Shown here: piece after piece, positions 22,849 through 31,446 of the stretch | Layout of the letters: each line of letters begins with the position of its first letter | Position numbering within the stretch: the first letter of the stretch is position 1 | The notes under the pieces: generated by a model | Told to the model about the DNA's origin: nothing | Databases searched by the model: none | What the model saw: only the letters and a program-made list of their open reading frames with translations | NCBI RefSeq assembly: GCF_014197855.1 | Contig: NZ_JACIGJ010000008.1 | Span: 62,001 to 126,000, forward strand | Origin: Roseospira marina | GTDB lineage: Bacteria; Pseudomonadota; Alphaproteobacteria; Rhodospirillales; Rhodospirillaceae | Direction of reading: 5' to 3' | Length of the DNA: 64,000 nucleotides | Position numbers and translations under genes: made by a program

Positions 22849-24302
22849 CCACCCTCCGCCCCTACCAAAACACAAGCGTCGCGGCGATTCTGGCCTATCT
22901 CCAGCGCGGGGAATCGCCCCTCTACGCCCTGCCCACGGGCGGCGGCAAGACGGTGGTCGCCGGGTCGGTGCTCCAGACCGTCGCGGCGCCGGACCATGGC
23001 TGGCGCGTTCTCTGGCTGGCGCATCGGCGGGAACTGATCCGGCAGGCGAGCAAGGCCCTGCGCGTCGCCGGCATCGACCACGGCATCATCGCGCCCGACC
23101 ACCGGTTTGACGGCACCGACCGCGTGGCTATCGCCAGCGTGGACACCCTGCCCCGCCGGGTTGACGCCTTGGCGCCCTGGCTTGACGGTGTCCGGCTGGT
23201 GGTGGCGGACGAGTGCCATCACGCCGTCAGCCCGAAGTGGCAGCGGGCCATGGCCGCCTGCCCGTCCGCTCAGCGCCTCGGCCTGACCGCGACACCGTAC
23301 CGCCTCGATGGCCAGGGGCTCGGACACATCTTCTCCGCCGCCGTGCGCGGCCCGAGCATTCGCGCTCTGATCGACGACGGTTATCTGGTCGAGCCCAACG
23401 TCTACATGCCCCGGACGGACCTGGATCTGGGCGGGCTCAAGCGGCGGTTTGGCGATTGGAAGACCGGTGATCTGGTGAACCGGGTCGACCGGCCGGACAT
23501 CACCCGGGTGGCGTTGCGCTGGTATTCGGCGCGATTGGCTGGAACGCCAACCGTCGTTTTCTGTGCCAGCATTGAGCACGCGACGCACGTTGCCGAGGCA
23601 TTCGGGGCCGCCGGGTGGCGCGCGGCTGTCGTACATGGTGGCACGCCGGAGGCGGAGCGAGACGCGATCTTCGCCAACTTGGCAACCGGCCGGCTCCAAA
23701 TCGTCTGCAACGTCGAGATCATCACCGAGGGTGTGGACGTGCCGCGCATCGGCGGGGTGATCCTGCTGCGGCCCACTCAATCGACGGCCCTGTATCTCCA
23801 GATGATCGGCCGGGCCCTGCGCCTGTTGGAGGGCAAGGCATTTACCCCGATCATCGACATCGCCCGGTGCAGCGCCATCCACGGCCTACCGGATGAGGAC
23901 CGCCCGTGGCGCCTCGACACGGGGCTTGCCAACGGACGGCTCCAGCAGCTCGTCGAGGCCACGCGGGTGTGTCCGAAGTGCGCCCGCGTCCACCGGCGGG
24001 TTGATCCGGCCTGTCCGGGCTGTGGATACCGCGTGCCCCAGGTGCCCAAGCCGGTCGCGACCGCGACCCGTGACGGCGACCGCCCGAGCGGCTTCCCTGG
24101 GCTGACCGTGCAGCAGGTCCGCGACATGCCGTATGGCCGTCTCCTGACCCTGGGCACGGACAAGGCGGCCCTCATCCGCATCGCCAGCATCCGAGGCTAC
24201 AAGCTCGGCTGGGTGAGCCGCATCCTCGATGAGCGGCGACGCACCTCCGCCCCCGTTCAACGCGCGACGGGCGCCCGCAGATGGCGGAGGGCAACGGGAT
24301 GA
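22845..24302 (+). CDS. Superfamily 2 DNA helicase (DEAD/DEAH, type III restriction-like)
   Basis: This 485-residue ATP-dependent helicase has Walker A LPTGGGKT (residues 29-36), motif II DECHH (122-126), TATPYR (motif III region), and motif VI YLQMIGRALRL. A C-terminal zinc-ribbon, CPKC...CPGCGYR, follows the helicase core. It overlaps the methyltransferase and the DnaA-like gene by four bases each. It is probably the replicative or recombination helicase of prophage 2. Confidence 0.88.
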   Translation: MTTLRPYQNTSVAAILAYLQRGESPLYALPTGGGKTVVAGSVLQTVAAPDHGWRVLWLAHRRELIRQASKALRVAGIDHGIIAPDHRFDGTDRVAIASVDTLPRRVDALAPWLDGVRLVVADECHHAVSPKWQRAMAACPSAQRLGLTATPYRLDGQGLGHIFSAAVRGPSIRALIDDGYLVEPNVYMPRTDLDLGGLKRRFGDWKTGDLVNRVDRPDITRVALRWYSARLAGTPTVVFCASIEHATHVAEAFGAAGWRAAVVHGGTPEAERDAIFANLATGRLQIVCNVEIITEGVDVPRIGGVILLRPTQSTALYLQMIGRALRLLEGKAFTPIIDIARCSAIHGLPDEDRPWRLDTGLANGRLQQLVEATRVCPKCARVHRRVDPACPGCGYRVPQVPKPVATATRDGDRPSGFPGLTVQQVRDMPYGRLLTLGTDKAALIRIASIRGYKLGWVSRILDERRRTSAPVQRATGARRWRRATG

Positions 24303-24574
24303 GCGACCGGCCGCGCGACTACCTGATCCGCCCCCGCGACGCCCGCGCCGCGACCTCACGCTGCGCCGACATTCTGCACGCAGTGGCACACGAACGCGGC
24401 TGTTCCGTTGCAGCTATAAAGGGGCTGAGACGGACGTCGGCGCTGATCGCCGCGCGCCGGGAGGTGGTTCGACGCTCGACCCTGGCGGACGTCTCGGCCG
24501 CCCGCATTGGCCGGGTGCTCGACCGCGACCACACCACCATCCTGTATCACCAGAGCGTGTTGGGGCTGCGATGA
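24299..24574 (+). CDS. DnaA C-terminal domain-like protein
   Basis: This 91-residue protein starts MSDRPRDYLIRPRDARAATS, with ILHAVAHERGCSVAAIKG, AARREVVRR and IGRVLDRDHTTILYH. The last block is the DnaA-box-binding signature (RDHTTVxYA). It is a stand-alone DnaA domain IV without ATPase, as found in some alphaproteobacterial phages. It may bind DnaA boxes at the phage origin or compete with host DnaA. It is coupled on both sides by ATGA overlaps. Confidence 0.8.
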   Translation: MSDRPRDYLIRPRDARAATSRCADILHAVAHERGCSVAAIKGLRRTSALIAARREVVRRSTLADVSAARIGRVLDRDHTTILYHQSVLGLR

Positions 24575-25686
24575 GCGCGGGCCGCCCTTGGTACAAACGA
24601 TACCCGGCCGATTTCATTGCGGCGACGATGCACCTGAAGCTGGAGGAGAAAGGCGCCTACAGCATCGTGCTCGATCTGCTGTACGACCGAGGGCAGCCGA
24701 TCCCCGACGACTCCCCGTACATCGCCCGCGTGTGCGGATGCTCCACGCGCCGATGGAACCAGATCCGCCAGACGCTCCTCGGCGACGGCAAACTCTACGT
24801 GACAGACGATGGTGGCCACCTGAGCAACACCCGCTTTGACCGTGAGGGGCCGGAGAACCTGGAGGACGGTGAACGCCGCCGGGCGAACGGATCGAAAGGA
24901 GGGAAAAAGCGGGCGAAAAATCGGGCTAAGTCGAGCGATATCAACGATATAGCTCCGGATGGGCTTGAAACACCCGACAAGGCCCCGGAATCGCCTGCCG
25001 AAACGCGTTCTCCGTTTTTTCCGGAGAAAAATCCGAGAGAAGTTCAAGATAAACCGGCTGAAAAATCGGAGAAATCCAGCGATATCAATGCTCTGGGTTC
25101 GGATCAGCTTCAACCAAGCCAGAGTCCAGAGGCTAGAGTAAGGGAATCAATCAACATCACCCGGAGTTCTCCCTCCCGCGCGTGCGCACAACGCGAGGGG
25201 CCGGGTGACGATGACGATCCTAAGCCCAGCGATGACCCCATCGAGCGACCGAAGGGACGGCCCGTCGCTCAGACCGACTGGCCCCCACAGCCCAGCCCGG
25301 AGACCCGTGCGGCCCTGGCACTGATCGAAGCGGCCAAGGCCGGGCTGCGCGCTGGCGGCGTCGGTGTGAACCCTGCGCCTGCCATGGGCGACCTGGAGAC
25401 CGCCAAGCGCTGGCAAGCATCCGGAGCGGACGCAGAAACCGTGCGATGCGTCGCCGAGGCGGTCAGCGCGTGGCTGCACGGCAAGGGTCGCGGACCACCC
25501 GCGTCCCTGGCGTACCTCGACAACCGCCTGTCCGAGGCGTTGGCGAGCCCCGAGCCGCTGTTGATTCCCGCCGAGCCAAGAGGACCCCGCCATGACGCCC
25601 GCCATTGCACACCCCGCCCCGCCAGCGCCCACAATGCCTTCGTTGCCGGCTTTGCCCGCTTCGCTGTCGGCGATCCTGACGGCTGA
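24571..25686 (+). CDS. DUF1376 (YdaU-like) replication-associated protein
   Basis: This 371-residue protein starts MSAGRPWYKRYPADFIAATM. The N-terminal 100 residues are the DUF1376/YdaU domain (LKLEEKGAYSIVLDLLYDRG, IARVCGCSTRRWNQIRQTLL), a winged-helix-like replication initiator O-type domain. The middle is a hydrophilic linker with lower G+C than the ends. The C-terminal part (from about residue 245) is helical. It sits in the replication module after the helicase and DnaA-like genes, so it is likely the initiator. It overlaps the next gene by 95 bp. Confidence 0.8.
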   Translation: MSAGRPWYKRYPADFIAATMHLKLEEKGAYSIVLDLLYDRGQPIPDDSPYIARVCGCSTRRWNQIRQTLLGDGKLYVTDDGGHLSNTRFDREGPENLEDGERRRANGSKGGKKRAKNRAKSSDINDIAPDGLETPDKAPESPAETRSPFFPEKNPREVQDKPAEKSEKSSDINALGSDQLQPSQSPEARVRESINITRSSPSRACAQREGPGDDDDPKPSDDPIERPKGRPVAQTDWPPQPSPETRAALALIEAAKAGLRAGGVGVNPAPAMGDLETAKRWQASGADAETVRCVAEAVSAWLHGKGRGPPASLAYLDNRLSEALASPEPLLIPAEPRGPRHDARHCTPRPASAHNAFVAGFARFAVGDPDG

Positions 25687-26101
25687 GACCGAATGGCGCT
25701 TCCCACCCGGGGGAGACCCCTACGAGGTCCAACGACGCCCGTGGTCGCCTCCCGCCAGCGTCACCGCGGAGCAACTGAACGCGGCACGGGCGGCGCTGTG
25801 CGAGATCGAACCCATGCTGAGGCCGGCCCGCCGCCAGGACGTCAGCGCCCGTGTCATGACCGCCCTGGCGCATTTCTACGTCGCGGCCATGCCGGAGGGG
25901 ATTCACCAGCAGATCGCCGCCGATTGGGCCGATGCCCTCGGCGAGTTTCCCATGTGGGCAATCGCTGAGGCGTTCCGGAAGCACCTGCGCACCGAGGATC
26001 GGAAGCCGACCATCGCAGCCATTCGCTCGCGCTGCCAGGACCTGACGGCCAACATGCGGCGGCGGCGAGATCGCCTCCAGCGGCTTTCGGAGGCCGCATG
26101 A
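25592..26101 (+). CDS. Putative replication accessory protein (helicase-loader-like position)
   Basis: This 169-residue protein begins with ATG at 25592, which has AGAGGA 9 bases before it but lies inside the DUF1376 gene. MTPAIAHPAPPAPTMPSLPA is a low-complexity start, and a downstream ATG at 25634 is possible. The second half is helical (EFPMWAIAEAFRKHLRTEDR, KPTIAAIRSRCQDLTANMRR), reminiscent of DnaC/DnaT-like loader tails in phages, but no ATPase motif is present. The name is a positional inference. Confidence 0.55.
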   Translation: MTPAIAHPAPPAPTMPSLPALPASLSAILTAETEWRFPPGGDPYEVQRRPWSPPASVTAEQLNAARAALCEIEPMLRPARRQDVSARVMTALAHFYVAAMPEGIHQQIAADWADALGEFPMWAIAEAFRKHLRTEDRKPTIAAIRSRCQDLTANMRRRRDRLQRLSEAA

Positions 26102-26730
26102 CGACCGAACCCGAGCCTCCCCTCGCAGATCGTCCGACCGACCGGCCGACCGATCCGGTCTACCTGCTGGTCGTCGCCCTGGTTCTGGCCCATGCGCCGT
26201 GGCCGTCCGCCCGGGTCGTCGCCGGCATGCTGGGTCTGTCCGAGCAGACCGTGCGTCGGCGGGTGGCGGCCCTGACCGAGGCCGGACACCTGCGCAGCCG
26301 TCCCGGCCGGAGTTGGCGGGTCCGGCGCATCATCGAGGCCCCGGGCATCGGCTGCACGGCGGCGGACCAAAGCCAGCACATCGAGGTCCTCCGTGTCCTG
26401 GCCGCGCACCCCGAGGGCCTGTCCGTCCCGGCCCTGGCCCATGCGATGCTCGTGCCCCGCTCCCGGGCCCGCCACCTGATCCGGAAAGCCTGGACCTTGG
26501 GCCGGGTCGAGCGGGCCACGGGCTCGTCCGACGGCGGCCTGACGCGCTACTGCCTTTCGGCGGATATGGCCCCGCCCGACCGTGTGCCTGGACAGGCACC
26601 GGAAGCGCGGACGCGCGTGGTGAGCCTGTTGGCGGCCCTGAGCGCCGAGGAGCCGGACGCGGACCCGGACCCGGAGGACGTCGAGGCCGGCGCCTGGATG
26701 CAGGCGGAGATCGAACGGCGCGCGGGGTGA
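26098..26730 (+). CDS. HTH-domain regulatory protein, end of the early operon
   Basis: This 210-residue protein has two winged-helix-type segments: LVLAHAPWPSARVVAGMLGL with SEQTVRRRVAALTEAG (residues about 27-65), and VLRVLAAHPEGLSVPALAHA with HLIRKAWTLGRVER (about 95-140). Two tandem HTHs suggest a DNA-binding regulator, possibly of the late genes that begin 140 bp downstream. It overlaps the preceding gene by four bases. I cannot name a family with confidence. Confidence 0.65.
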   Translation: MTTEPEPPLADRPTDRPTDPVYLLVVALVLAHAPWPSARVVAGMLGLSEQTVRRRVAALTEAGHLRSRPGRSWRVRRIIEAPGIGCTAADQSQHIEVLRVLAAHPEGLSVPALAHAMLVPRSRARHLIRKAWTLGRVERATGSSDGGLTRYCLSADMAPPDRVPGQAPEARTRVVSLLAALSAEEPDADPDPEDVEAGAWMQAEIERRAG

Positions 26731-26752
26731 TCGCCGCCAGAAGCGAAGAGCA

Positions 26753-26781
26753 GGTCACTCCGATGTGACCCACAAGTGACC
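26753..26781. promoter_or_regulatory. GGTCAC / GTGACC operator-like repeats before the late operon
   Basis: GGTCAC at 26753-26758 is followed by GTGACC at 26765-26770 (6-bp inverted repeat, spacer 6) and a third GTGACC at 26776-26781. They lie in the 142-bp gap between the early and late genes, upstream of terminase small subunit, and could bind a dimeric regulator or the terminase. Confidence 0.5.
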
Positions 26782-26815
26782 CGTGGTGTCCTGACCGGCG
26801 CAGCACCCAACGCTC

Positions 26816-26833
26816 TGAGCGTGACGGGACATC
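26816..26833 (+). promoter_or_regulatory. Late-element copy 1 before the terminase-portal operon
   Basis: TGAGCGTGACGGGACATC lies 40 bp before the terminase small subunit. Four more copies stand before other late units of prophage 2 (32772, 33314, 44900, 57907). They are the only long repeated sequence in the late region and all have the same orientation as the genes. Confidence 0.65.
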
Positions 26834-26872
26834 GCGCACCGTAGGCCCATCAACCAGCCCAGGAGGTGTGTG

Positions 26873-27415
26873 GTGGCGTCCGCCGATCTGAATGACCGTC
26901 AGCGCGCGTTTTGCGAGGAATACCTCGTCGATCTGAACGCGACGCAGGCCGCCATTCGGGCGGGATACGCTGAGGATTCCGCGGCCCAGCAGGGATGGGC
27001 GCTCCTCAGAAACCCGAAGGTTTTCAAGGAAATCAACAGGTTGAAAGCCGAACGGCGCCAGCGGCTTGAGGCCGATCAGGACGCCATCATCCAGGAGTTG
27101 ACCTGTCTGGCGATGTACGACGCGGGCGAGATCGCCGGAGCCGAGGTCAGCAAGCCCGGTGATATCGGCAAACTGCCCGAGCACATTCGCCGCGCCATCG
27201 TCGGCTGGAAATGGGATCGGCACGGCAACCTCGTGCTCGATCTGGCCAGCAAGACGGCCGCGCTCGACCTGCTGGGCAAGCACCTGGCGATGTGGATCGA
27301 GCGGGTCGAGCACGGCGGAACGGTGGAGATCACCGACACCGAGCGGGCCAAGCGCATTGCCCAGATGCTGGTCGCGGCCCAGAACCGCAAGGACGGGGGC
27401 GGCCATGCCGGGTGA
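26873..27415 (+). CDS. Terminase small subunit
   Basis: This 180-residue protein recognises the packaging site and recruits the large subunit. Its N-terminus, LNDRQRAFCEEYLVDLNATQ with AAIRAGY...AAQQGWALLRNPKV, is the classic Terminase_2 (HTH) signature. A central helical domain ends in IAQMLVAAQNRK. GTG-GTG at 26870/26873 are possible starts; 26873 has the better distance (6 bases) to AGGAGG. It overlaps the large subunit by 11 bp. Confidence 0.9.
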   Translation: MASADLNDRQRAFCEEYLVDLNATQAAIRAGYAEDSAAQQGWALLRNPKVFKEINRLKAERRQRLEADQDAIIQELTCLAMYDAGEIAGAEVSKPGDIGKLPEHIRRAIVGWKWDRHGNLVLDLASKTAALDLLGKHLAMWIERVEHGGTVEITDTERAKRIAQMLVAAQNRKDGGGHAG

Positions 27416-28961
27416 TGCCGCCGTTCCCGACATGGCGCCCCCCGATATGGCAAACGTGGAGCGGTTGCTCCCGTACCTGACCGACGCCGAGCGCGCCGAA
27501 CTGGACACGCTCCTGACGGCGGGCGTGCCGATCTGGATGCCCCTGCCCGGCCCGCAGACGGACGCCTACCACAGCGAGGCCGACGTCCTGGGCTACGGGG
27601 GTGCTGCCGGTGGCGGCAAGTCGGACCTCGCCATCGGGCTGGCACTCACCCAGCACCACCGCGCCGCCATCTTCCGCCGTGAGTCCACGCAGTTGACCGG
27701 CGTGGTGGATCGCCTGACCGAAATCCTGGGAGCGCGGACCGGCTACAACGGCTCGGAGAAGATCTGGCGCCTGCCCGACCGCCGTCAGATCGAATTCGGC
27801 TCCTGCCCCAACCTGGGGGACGAGGAACGCTACCAGGGCCGGCCGAAGGACCTGCTGGTGATCGACGAGGCCACGCACTTCCTGTTGCTCCAGGTGCGGT
27901 ACCTGATGGGCTGGGTGCGAACCACGCGCAAGGGCCAGCGGTGCCGCACCGTGTTGACGTTCAACCCGCCGACCTCGGCCGAGGGACAGTGGGTGATCGA
28001 GTTCTTCGCCCCCTGGCTGGACGACACCCACCCCAATCCGGCCAAGCCGGGCGAACTGCGCTGGTTCGCCACCCTCGACGGTAAGGACGAGGAGGTCCAG
28101 AGCGGCGAGCCGTTCGAGCACAACGGGGAGACGATCGTGCCGCAGTCGCGGACGTTCATCCCCTCCCGCATCGGCGACAACCCGTTCCTGGTCAAGACCG
28201 GCTACATGGCGACGCTTCAGGCCATGCCCGAGCCCCTGCGCAGCCAGATGCTGCACGGCGACTTCAAGGCCGGCATGGAGGACGACCCCTGGCAGGTGAT
28301 TCCCACCGCCTGGGTGATCGCCGCCCAGGACCGCTGGCAGGCCCGCCCGGTGGCCAAGGGCGACATGACCGCCATGGGCGTCGACCCCGCGCGCGGCGGC
28401 CGCGACGAGTTCGTGGCCGCCTGCCGCCATGGCGCCTGGATCGACGAGTTGAAGACCTGCCCCGGCACCGAGACCCCGGACGGCGCCTATGGCAGCGCCT
28501 TCGTGGTGCAGCACCGCCGCGACGATGCGCCGGTTCACATCGACGTGATCGGTTGGGGCAGCAGCACCACGGATTTCCTGGCCACCAACGGCGTTCATGT
28601 GGTGCCCGTGAACGGCGCCGCCGGCAGCACCGGCTTGACCCGCCAAGGCGACCTCCCGTTCGTCAACCTGCGGGCGGAGGTGTGGTGGCGCGCCCGCGAG
28701 GCCCTGGACCCGGCTGGCGCGGACCCGATCGCCCTGCCGCCGGATGCGCGCCTGCGGGCCGACCTGTGCGCCCCGAAGTGGACCCTGCGCAACGGCGGCA
28801 TCCTGGTCGAGGCCAAGGAGGAGATTCAGGCCCGCATCGGTCGCTCGCCCGACCGCGGCGATGCCGTGGTCTACAGCCTGATCGACACGCCCAAGCGCGC
28901 TATCGCCAACATGCTGGCGCGCCGGGCCGCCCGCGCTGGCCGTGACTGGAGGACGTTGTGA
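27405..28961 (+). CDS. Terminase large subunit
   Basis: This is a 518-residue packaging motor. Its ATPase has Walker A GGAAGGGKSD (65-74) and Walker B LLVIDEAT (150-157). The C-terminal nuclease is of RNase H type with Asp327 in MGVDPARGGRDEF. The portal gene overlaps its stop (TGATG). The upstream part of the frame (from 27159) overlaps the small subunit and is rejected; the ATG at 27405 starts a normal N-terminus, MPGDAAVPDMAPPD. Confidence 0.93.
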   Translation: MPGDAAVPDMAPPDMANVERLLPYLTDAERAELDTLLTAGVPIWMPLPGPQTDAYHSEADVLGYGGAAGGGKSDLAIGLALTQHHRAAIFRRESTQLTGVVDRLTEILGARTGYNGSEKIWRLPDRRQIEFGSCPNLGDEERYQGRPKDLLVIDEATHFLLLQVRYLMGWVRTTRKGQRCRTVLTFNPPTSAEGQWVIEFFAPWLDDTHPNPAKPGELRWFATLDGKDEEVQSGEPFEHNGETIVPQSRTFIPSRIGDNPFLVKTGYMATLQAMPEPLRSQMLHGDFKAGMEDDPWQVIPTAWVIAAQDRWQARPVAKGDMTAMGVDPARGGRDEFVAACRHGAWIDELKTCPGTETPDGAYGSAFVVQHRRDDAPVHIDVIGWGSSTTDFLATNGVHVVPVNGAAGSTGLTRQGDLPFVNLRAEVWWRAREALDPAGADPIALPPDARLRADLCAPKWTLRNGGILVEAKEEIQARIGRSPDRGDAVVYSLIDTPKRAIANMLARRAARAGRDWRTL

Positions 28962-31150
28962 TGCCCCGCGCTTCTTCGTCACAAGCCCCTCGGCCAGACG
29001 GCGGGTTCATCTCGCCGCAGGCCCCGCGCCGAGCGCCGACCCAGGACCCGGCGGTGGTCGCCGCCAACCTGGAGCGATTCCGTCTCGCCCACGCCGGGCA
29101 CCAGAAATGGGCGGAGAAGGCGGCCGAGTGCGTGCGGTTCTACGAGGACGAGCAGTGGACGCCGGAGCAGCGCGCCGAGTTGGAGGCCCAGGGACGCAGC
29201 GTCCTGGTGCTCAACCGGATCAAGCCGGTGATCCGGACCGTGCAGGGCTTCATGCGGCGGAACCGGTACGAGACCGTGTTCAAGCCGGGCAACGACGGCA
29301 GCGGCACCAAGGAGGCCGCCGAAGCGCTGTCCATGGTCTCCAAGCAGATCGACGAGCGCAATGGCTCGAAATGGGTCGATGCCCAGGTGTTCCAAGACGG
29401 GGTGCAGACCGGGCGCGGGTTCTGGGACGTGCGGCTGGATTTCGAGAGGAACGCCCTGGGCGAGGTGCGGATCCGGGAACTGGACCCCTTCTCCACCTAC
29501 ATCGACCCGGAGGCCAGCACTTATGAGCCCGATGGCTGGAACTTTGCGACCGTCACCCGCTGGATGAGCCTGCGCGAGATCGAAGTGCTGTTCGGACGCG
29601 CGCTGGCTGACGACCTGCAAGCCGACGAGCAGAGCGGCATGCCCAGCCGGGGCGACTACGGCGTGGAGCCGGCCGACGAGATCACACCGGATCGCTCGTT
29701 CGGCCTCGATGAGTTCCTGGCCGATCCCTACGACACCACCCAGCCGATCCTGGGCACCACCAGTGATTTGGGGGGGGGCCGCCTCGGCGGCGCCTTCAAC
29801 CCGGTGGAGCACGTCAACCGCGCCCGCCGCCTGCTGCGCGTGCTGGAAACGCAGCATTGGGAGCTGCGCGAGGTCTGGCGGGCCACCGACTACACCACCG
29901 GCCAGCGCATGACGCTGCCGCCGTCCTGGGATGATGCCAAGATCTCCCGCCTGATCGCCTGGAACGAGGTGCGGGGCAATCAGGTGGGCATCGAGCGCGC
30001 CGTGATCCGGGCCGTGCGGTGGACCGTCACCTGCTGCGACCGGGTGCTGTTCGACGACTGGTCGCCCTACCAGACCATGACCATCGTGCCGTTCTTCCCG
30101 TACTTCCGCCGCGGCAAAACGCAGGGCCTGATCGAGAGCCTGATCGACCCGCAGGTCGAGTTCAACAAGTCCCGCATGAACCGCCTCGACATCATGACCC
30201 GCACGGCCAACGGCGGTTGGGACATCGAGAAGGGGCAACTCGACGACGAGGCCATGCGCACCCTGGAAGAGCAGGGCTCATCGCCGGGTGTCATCATCGA
30301 GCGCAAGGCCGGCACGCCGCCCCTCGCCCGCATTCGTCCGGACATGCCCTCGCCCGCCTGGAAGGTCTTCGAGCAGGACGCCGCCACCGACATCAAGGAA
30401 ATCAGCGGCATCAATGACTCGGCCATGGGGCACATCGACCGCGTCCAGTCGGGCCGGGCAATCGAGGCCCGCCAGCGCCAGGCGTTGAACGCGGTCGAGC
30501 CGGATTTCGACAACCTCGCCCGCTCCCGCGAGATCAAGGCCCGCGTCATCCTGGGCATGGTGCAGCGGTACTACACCGAGGAGCGCATCATCCGGGTGCG
30601 GGGCGAGATGGACCGCGAGCAGACGGTGACGATCAACCAGCGGGATCCGGCCGGCAATATCATCAACAACATCGCCGTCGGCGCCTACGACGTGGTGATC
30701 GACGAGACGCCCGTGTCGTCCAGCTACATGCAAGCGCAGTTCGAAGAGGCCATGGAACTGCGCGAGAAGGGCGTGCCGATCCCCGACGACATCCTTATCA
30801 AGTCCAGCAGCATCGCCGGCAAGGACGCCGTCATCGAGCGGATCGAGGAGGCCCAGGCCGCGCAGCAGGCCGCCGCCCAGGCCCAGCATTTCGCCGCCAC
30901 CGCGCAGATGGGGCTGCCGCCCGGCACCCCCCTGCCGCCGATCACCGCCGGCGCACCGTTCGCCGTCACCGCGCCCAGCCCCCCGATGGGCAACGGTCAA
31001 CCGGGCGCGCCCCGTCCGGGGCAGGCCGCAGCCCCCCAGGGCGCACCGCCCATGCCCGGCCCCTCCCCTGCACCCGGCGCGCCCATGGCACCGCCGTTCC
31101 CCCAGAGAGCGCACACCCAGAGACCCGGGCCCCGGAGACCCATGCCATGA
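28961..31150 (+). CDS. Portal protein of prophage 2, P22 type
   Basis: This 729-residue ring protein is of the P22 portal family. The N-terminus has KWAEKAAECVRFYEDEQWTP and LVLNRIKPVIRTVQGFMRRN, where P22-type portals share the RNxxxRNRxxx pattern. The stem/crown region has NRLDIMTRTANGGW and GHIDRVQSGRAIEARQRQAL. A Pro/Ala-rich tail covers about residues 650-729. Nine consecutive G residues at 29770-29778 encode Gly-Gly-Gly in a loop and keep the frame. This P22-type portal differs from the T7-type portal of prophage 1, which is evidence that two unrelated phages are present. Confidence 0.9.
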   Translation: MPRASSSQAPRPDGGFISPQAPRRAPTQDPAVVAANLERFRLAHAGHQKWAEKAAECVRFYEDEQWTPEQRAELEAQGRSVLVLNRIKPVIRTVQGFMRRNRYETVFKPGNDGSGTKEAAEALSMVSKQIDERNGSKWVDAQVFQDGVQTGRGFWDVRLDFERNALGEVRIRELDPFSTYIDPEASTYEPDGWNFATVTRWMSLREIEVLFGRALADDLQADEQSGMPSRGDYGVEPADEITPDRSFGLDEFLADPYDTTQPILGTTSDLGGGRLGGAFNPVEHVNRARRLLRVLETQHWELREVWRATDYTTGQRMTLPPSWDDAKISRLIAWNEVRGNQVGIERAVIRAVRWTVTCCDRVLFDDWSPYQTMTIVPFFPYFRRGKTQGLIESLIDPQVEFNKSRMNRLDIMTRTANGGWDIEKGQLDDEAMRTLEEQGSSPGVIIERKAGTPPLARIRPDMPSPAWKVFEQDAATDIKEISGINDSAMGHIDRVQSGRAIEARQRQALNAVEPDFDNLARSREIKARVILGMVQRYYTEERIIRVRGEMDREQTVTINQRDPAGNIINNIAVGAYDVVIDETPVSSSYMQAQFEEAMELREKGVPIPDDILIKSSSIAGKDAVIERIEEAQAAQQAAAQAQHFAATAQMGLPPGTPLPPITAGAPFAVTAPSPPMGNGQPGAPRPGQAAAPQGAPPMPGPSPAPGAPMAPPFPQRAHTQRPGPRRPMP

Positions 31151-31443
31151 CCACGACCCCGATGCTGACCGCCGCCACCGCGCCGGGAACCCATGACTGG
31201 ATCCGGTTCGACCGCCCCATGCAGGAGGGCATTGTCACCATCGCCATCACCGGGACCGCCACGGTGCAGATTGAGGGGTCGGATGACGACGGTGCGACGG
31301 CGTTCGCCATGGGCGACGCCATCAGCGCCGAGGCCGGGCTCCACACCACCCGGCTGGTGCGCCTGCTGGACGCGGTGCGGGCCCGCGTGGTCGACATCGC
31401 GCCCGGCGGCTCGGTCACCACGCGCCTGACCCTGGGGGCCTGA
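31147..31443 (+). CDS. Small hypothetical virion-operon protein
   Basis: This 98-residue beta-rich protein starts MTTTPMLTAATAPGTHDWIR, with TATVQIEGSDDDGATAFAMG. It overlaps the portal stop by four bases. The beta-sandwich-like pattern could be a small decoration or fibre component. No family recognised. Confidence 0.5.
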   Translation: MTTTPMLTAATAPGTHDWIRFDRPMQEGIVTIAITGTATVQIEGSDDDGATAFAMGDAISAEAGLHTTRLVRLLDAVRARVVDIAPGGSVTTRLTLGA

Positions 31444-31446
31444 CGG

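Noticed and set aside
29770-29778. Run of nine G in the portal gene as a frameshift
   Set aside because: The frame is intact across it and encodes Gly-Gly-Gly; no evidence for slippage.
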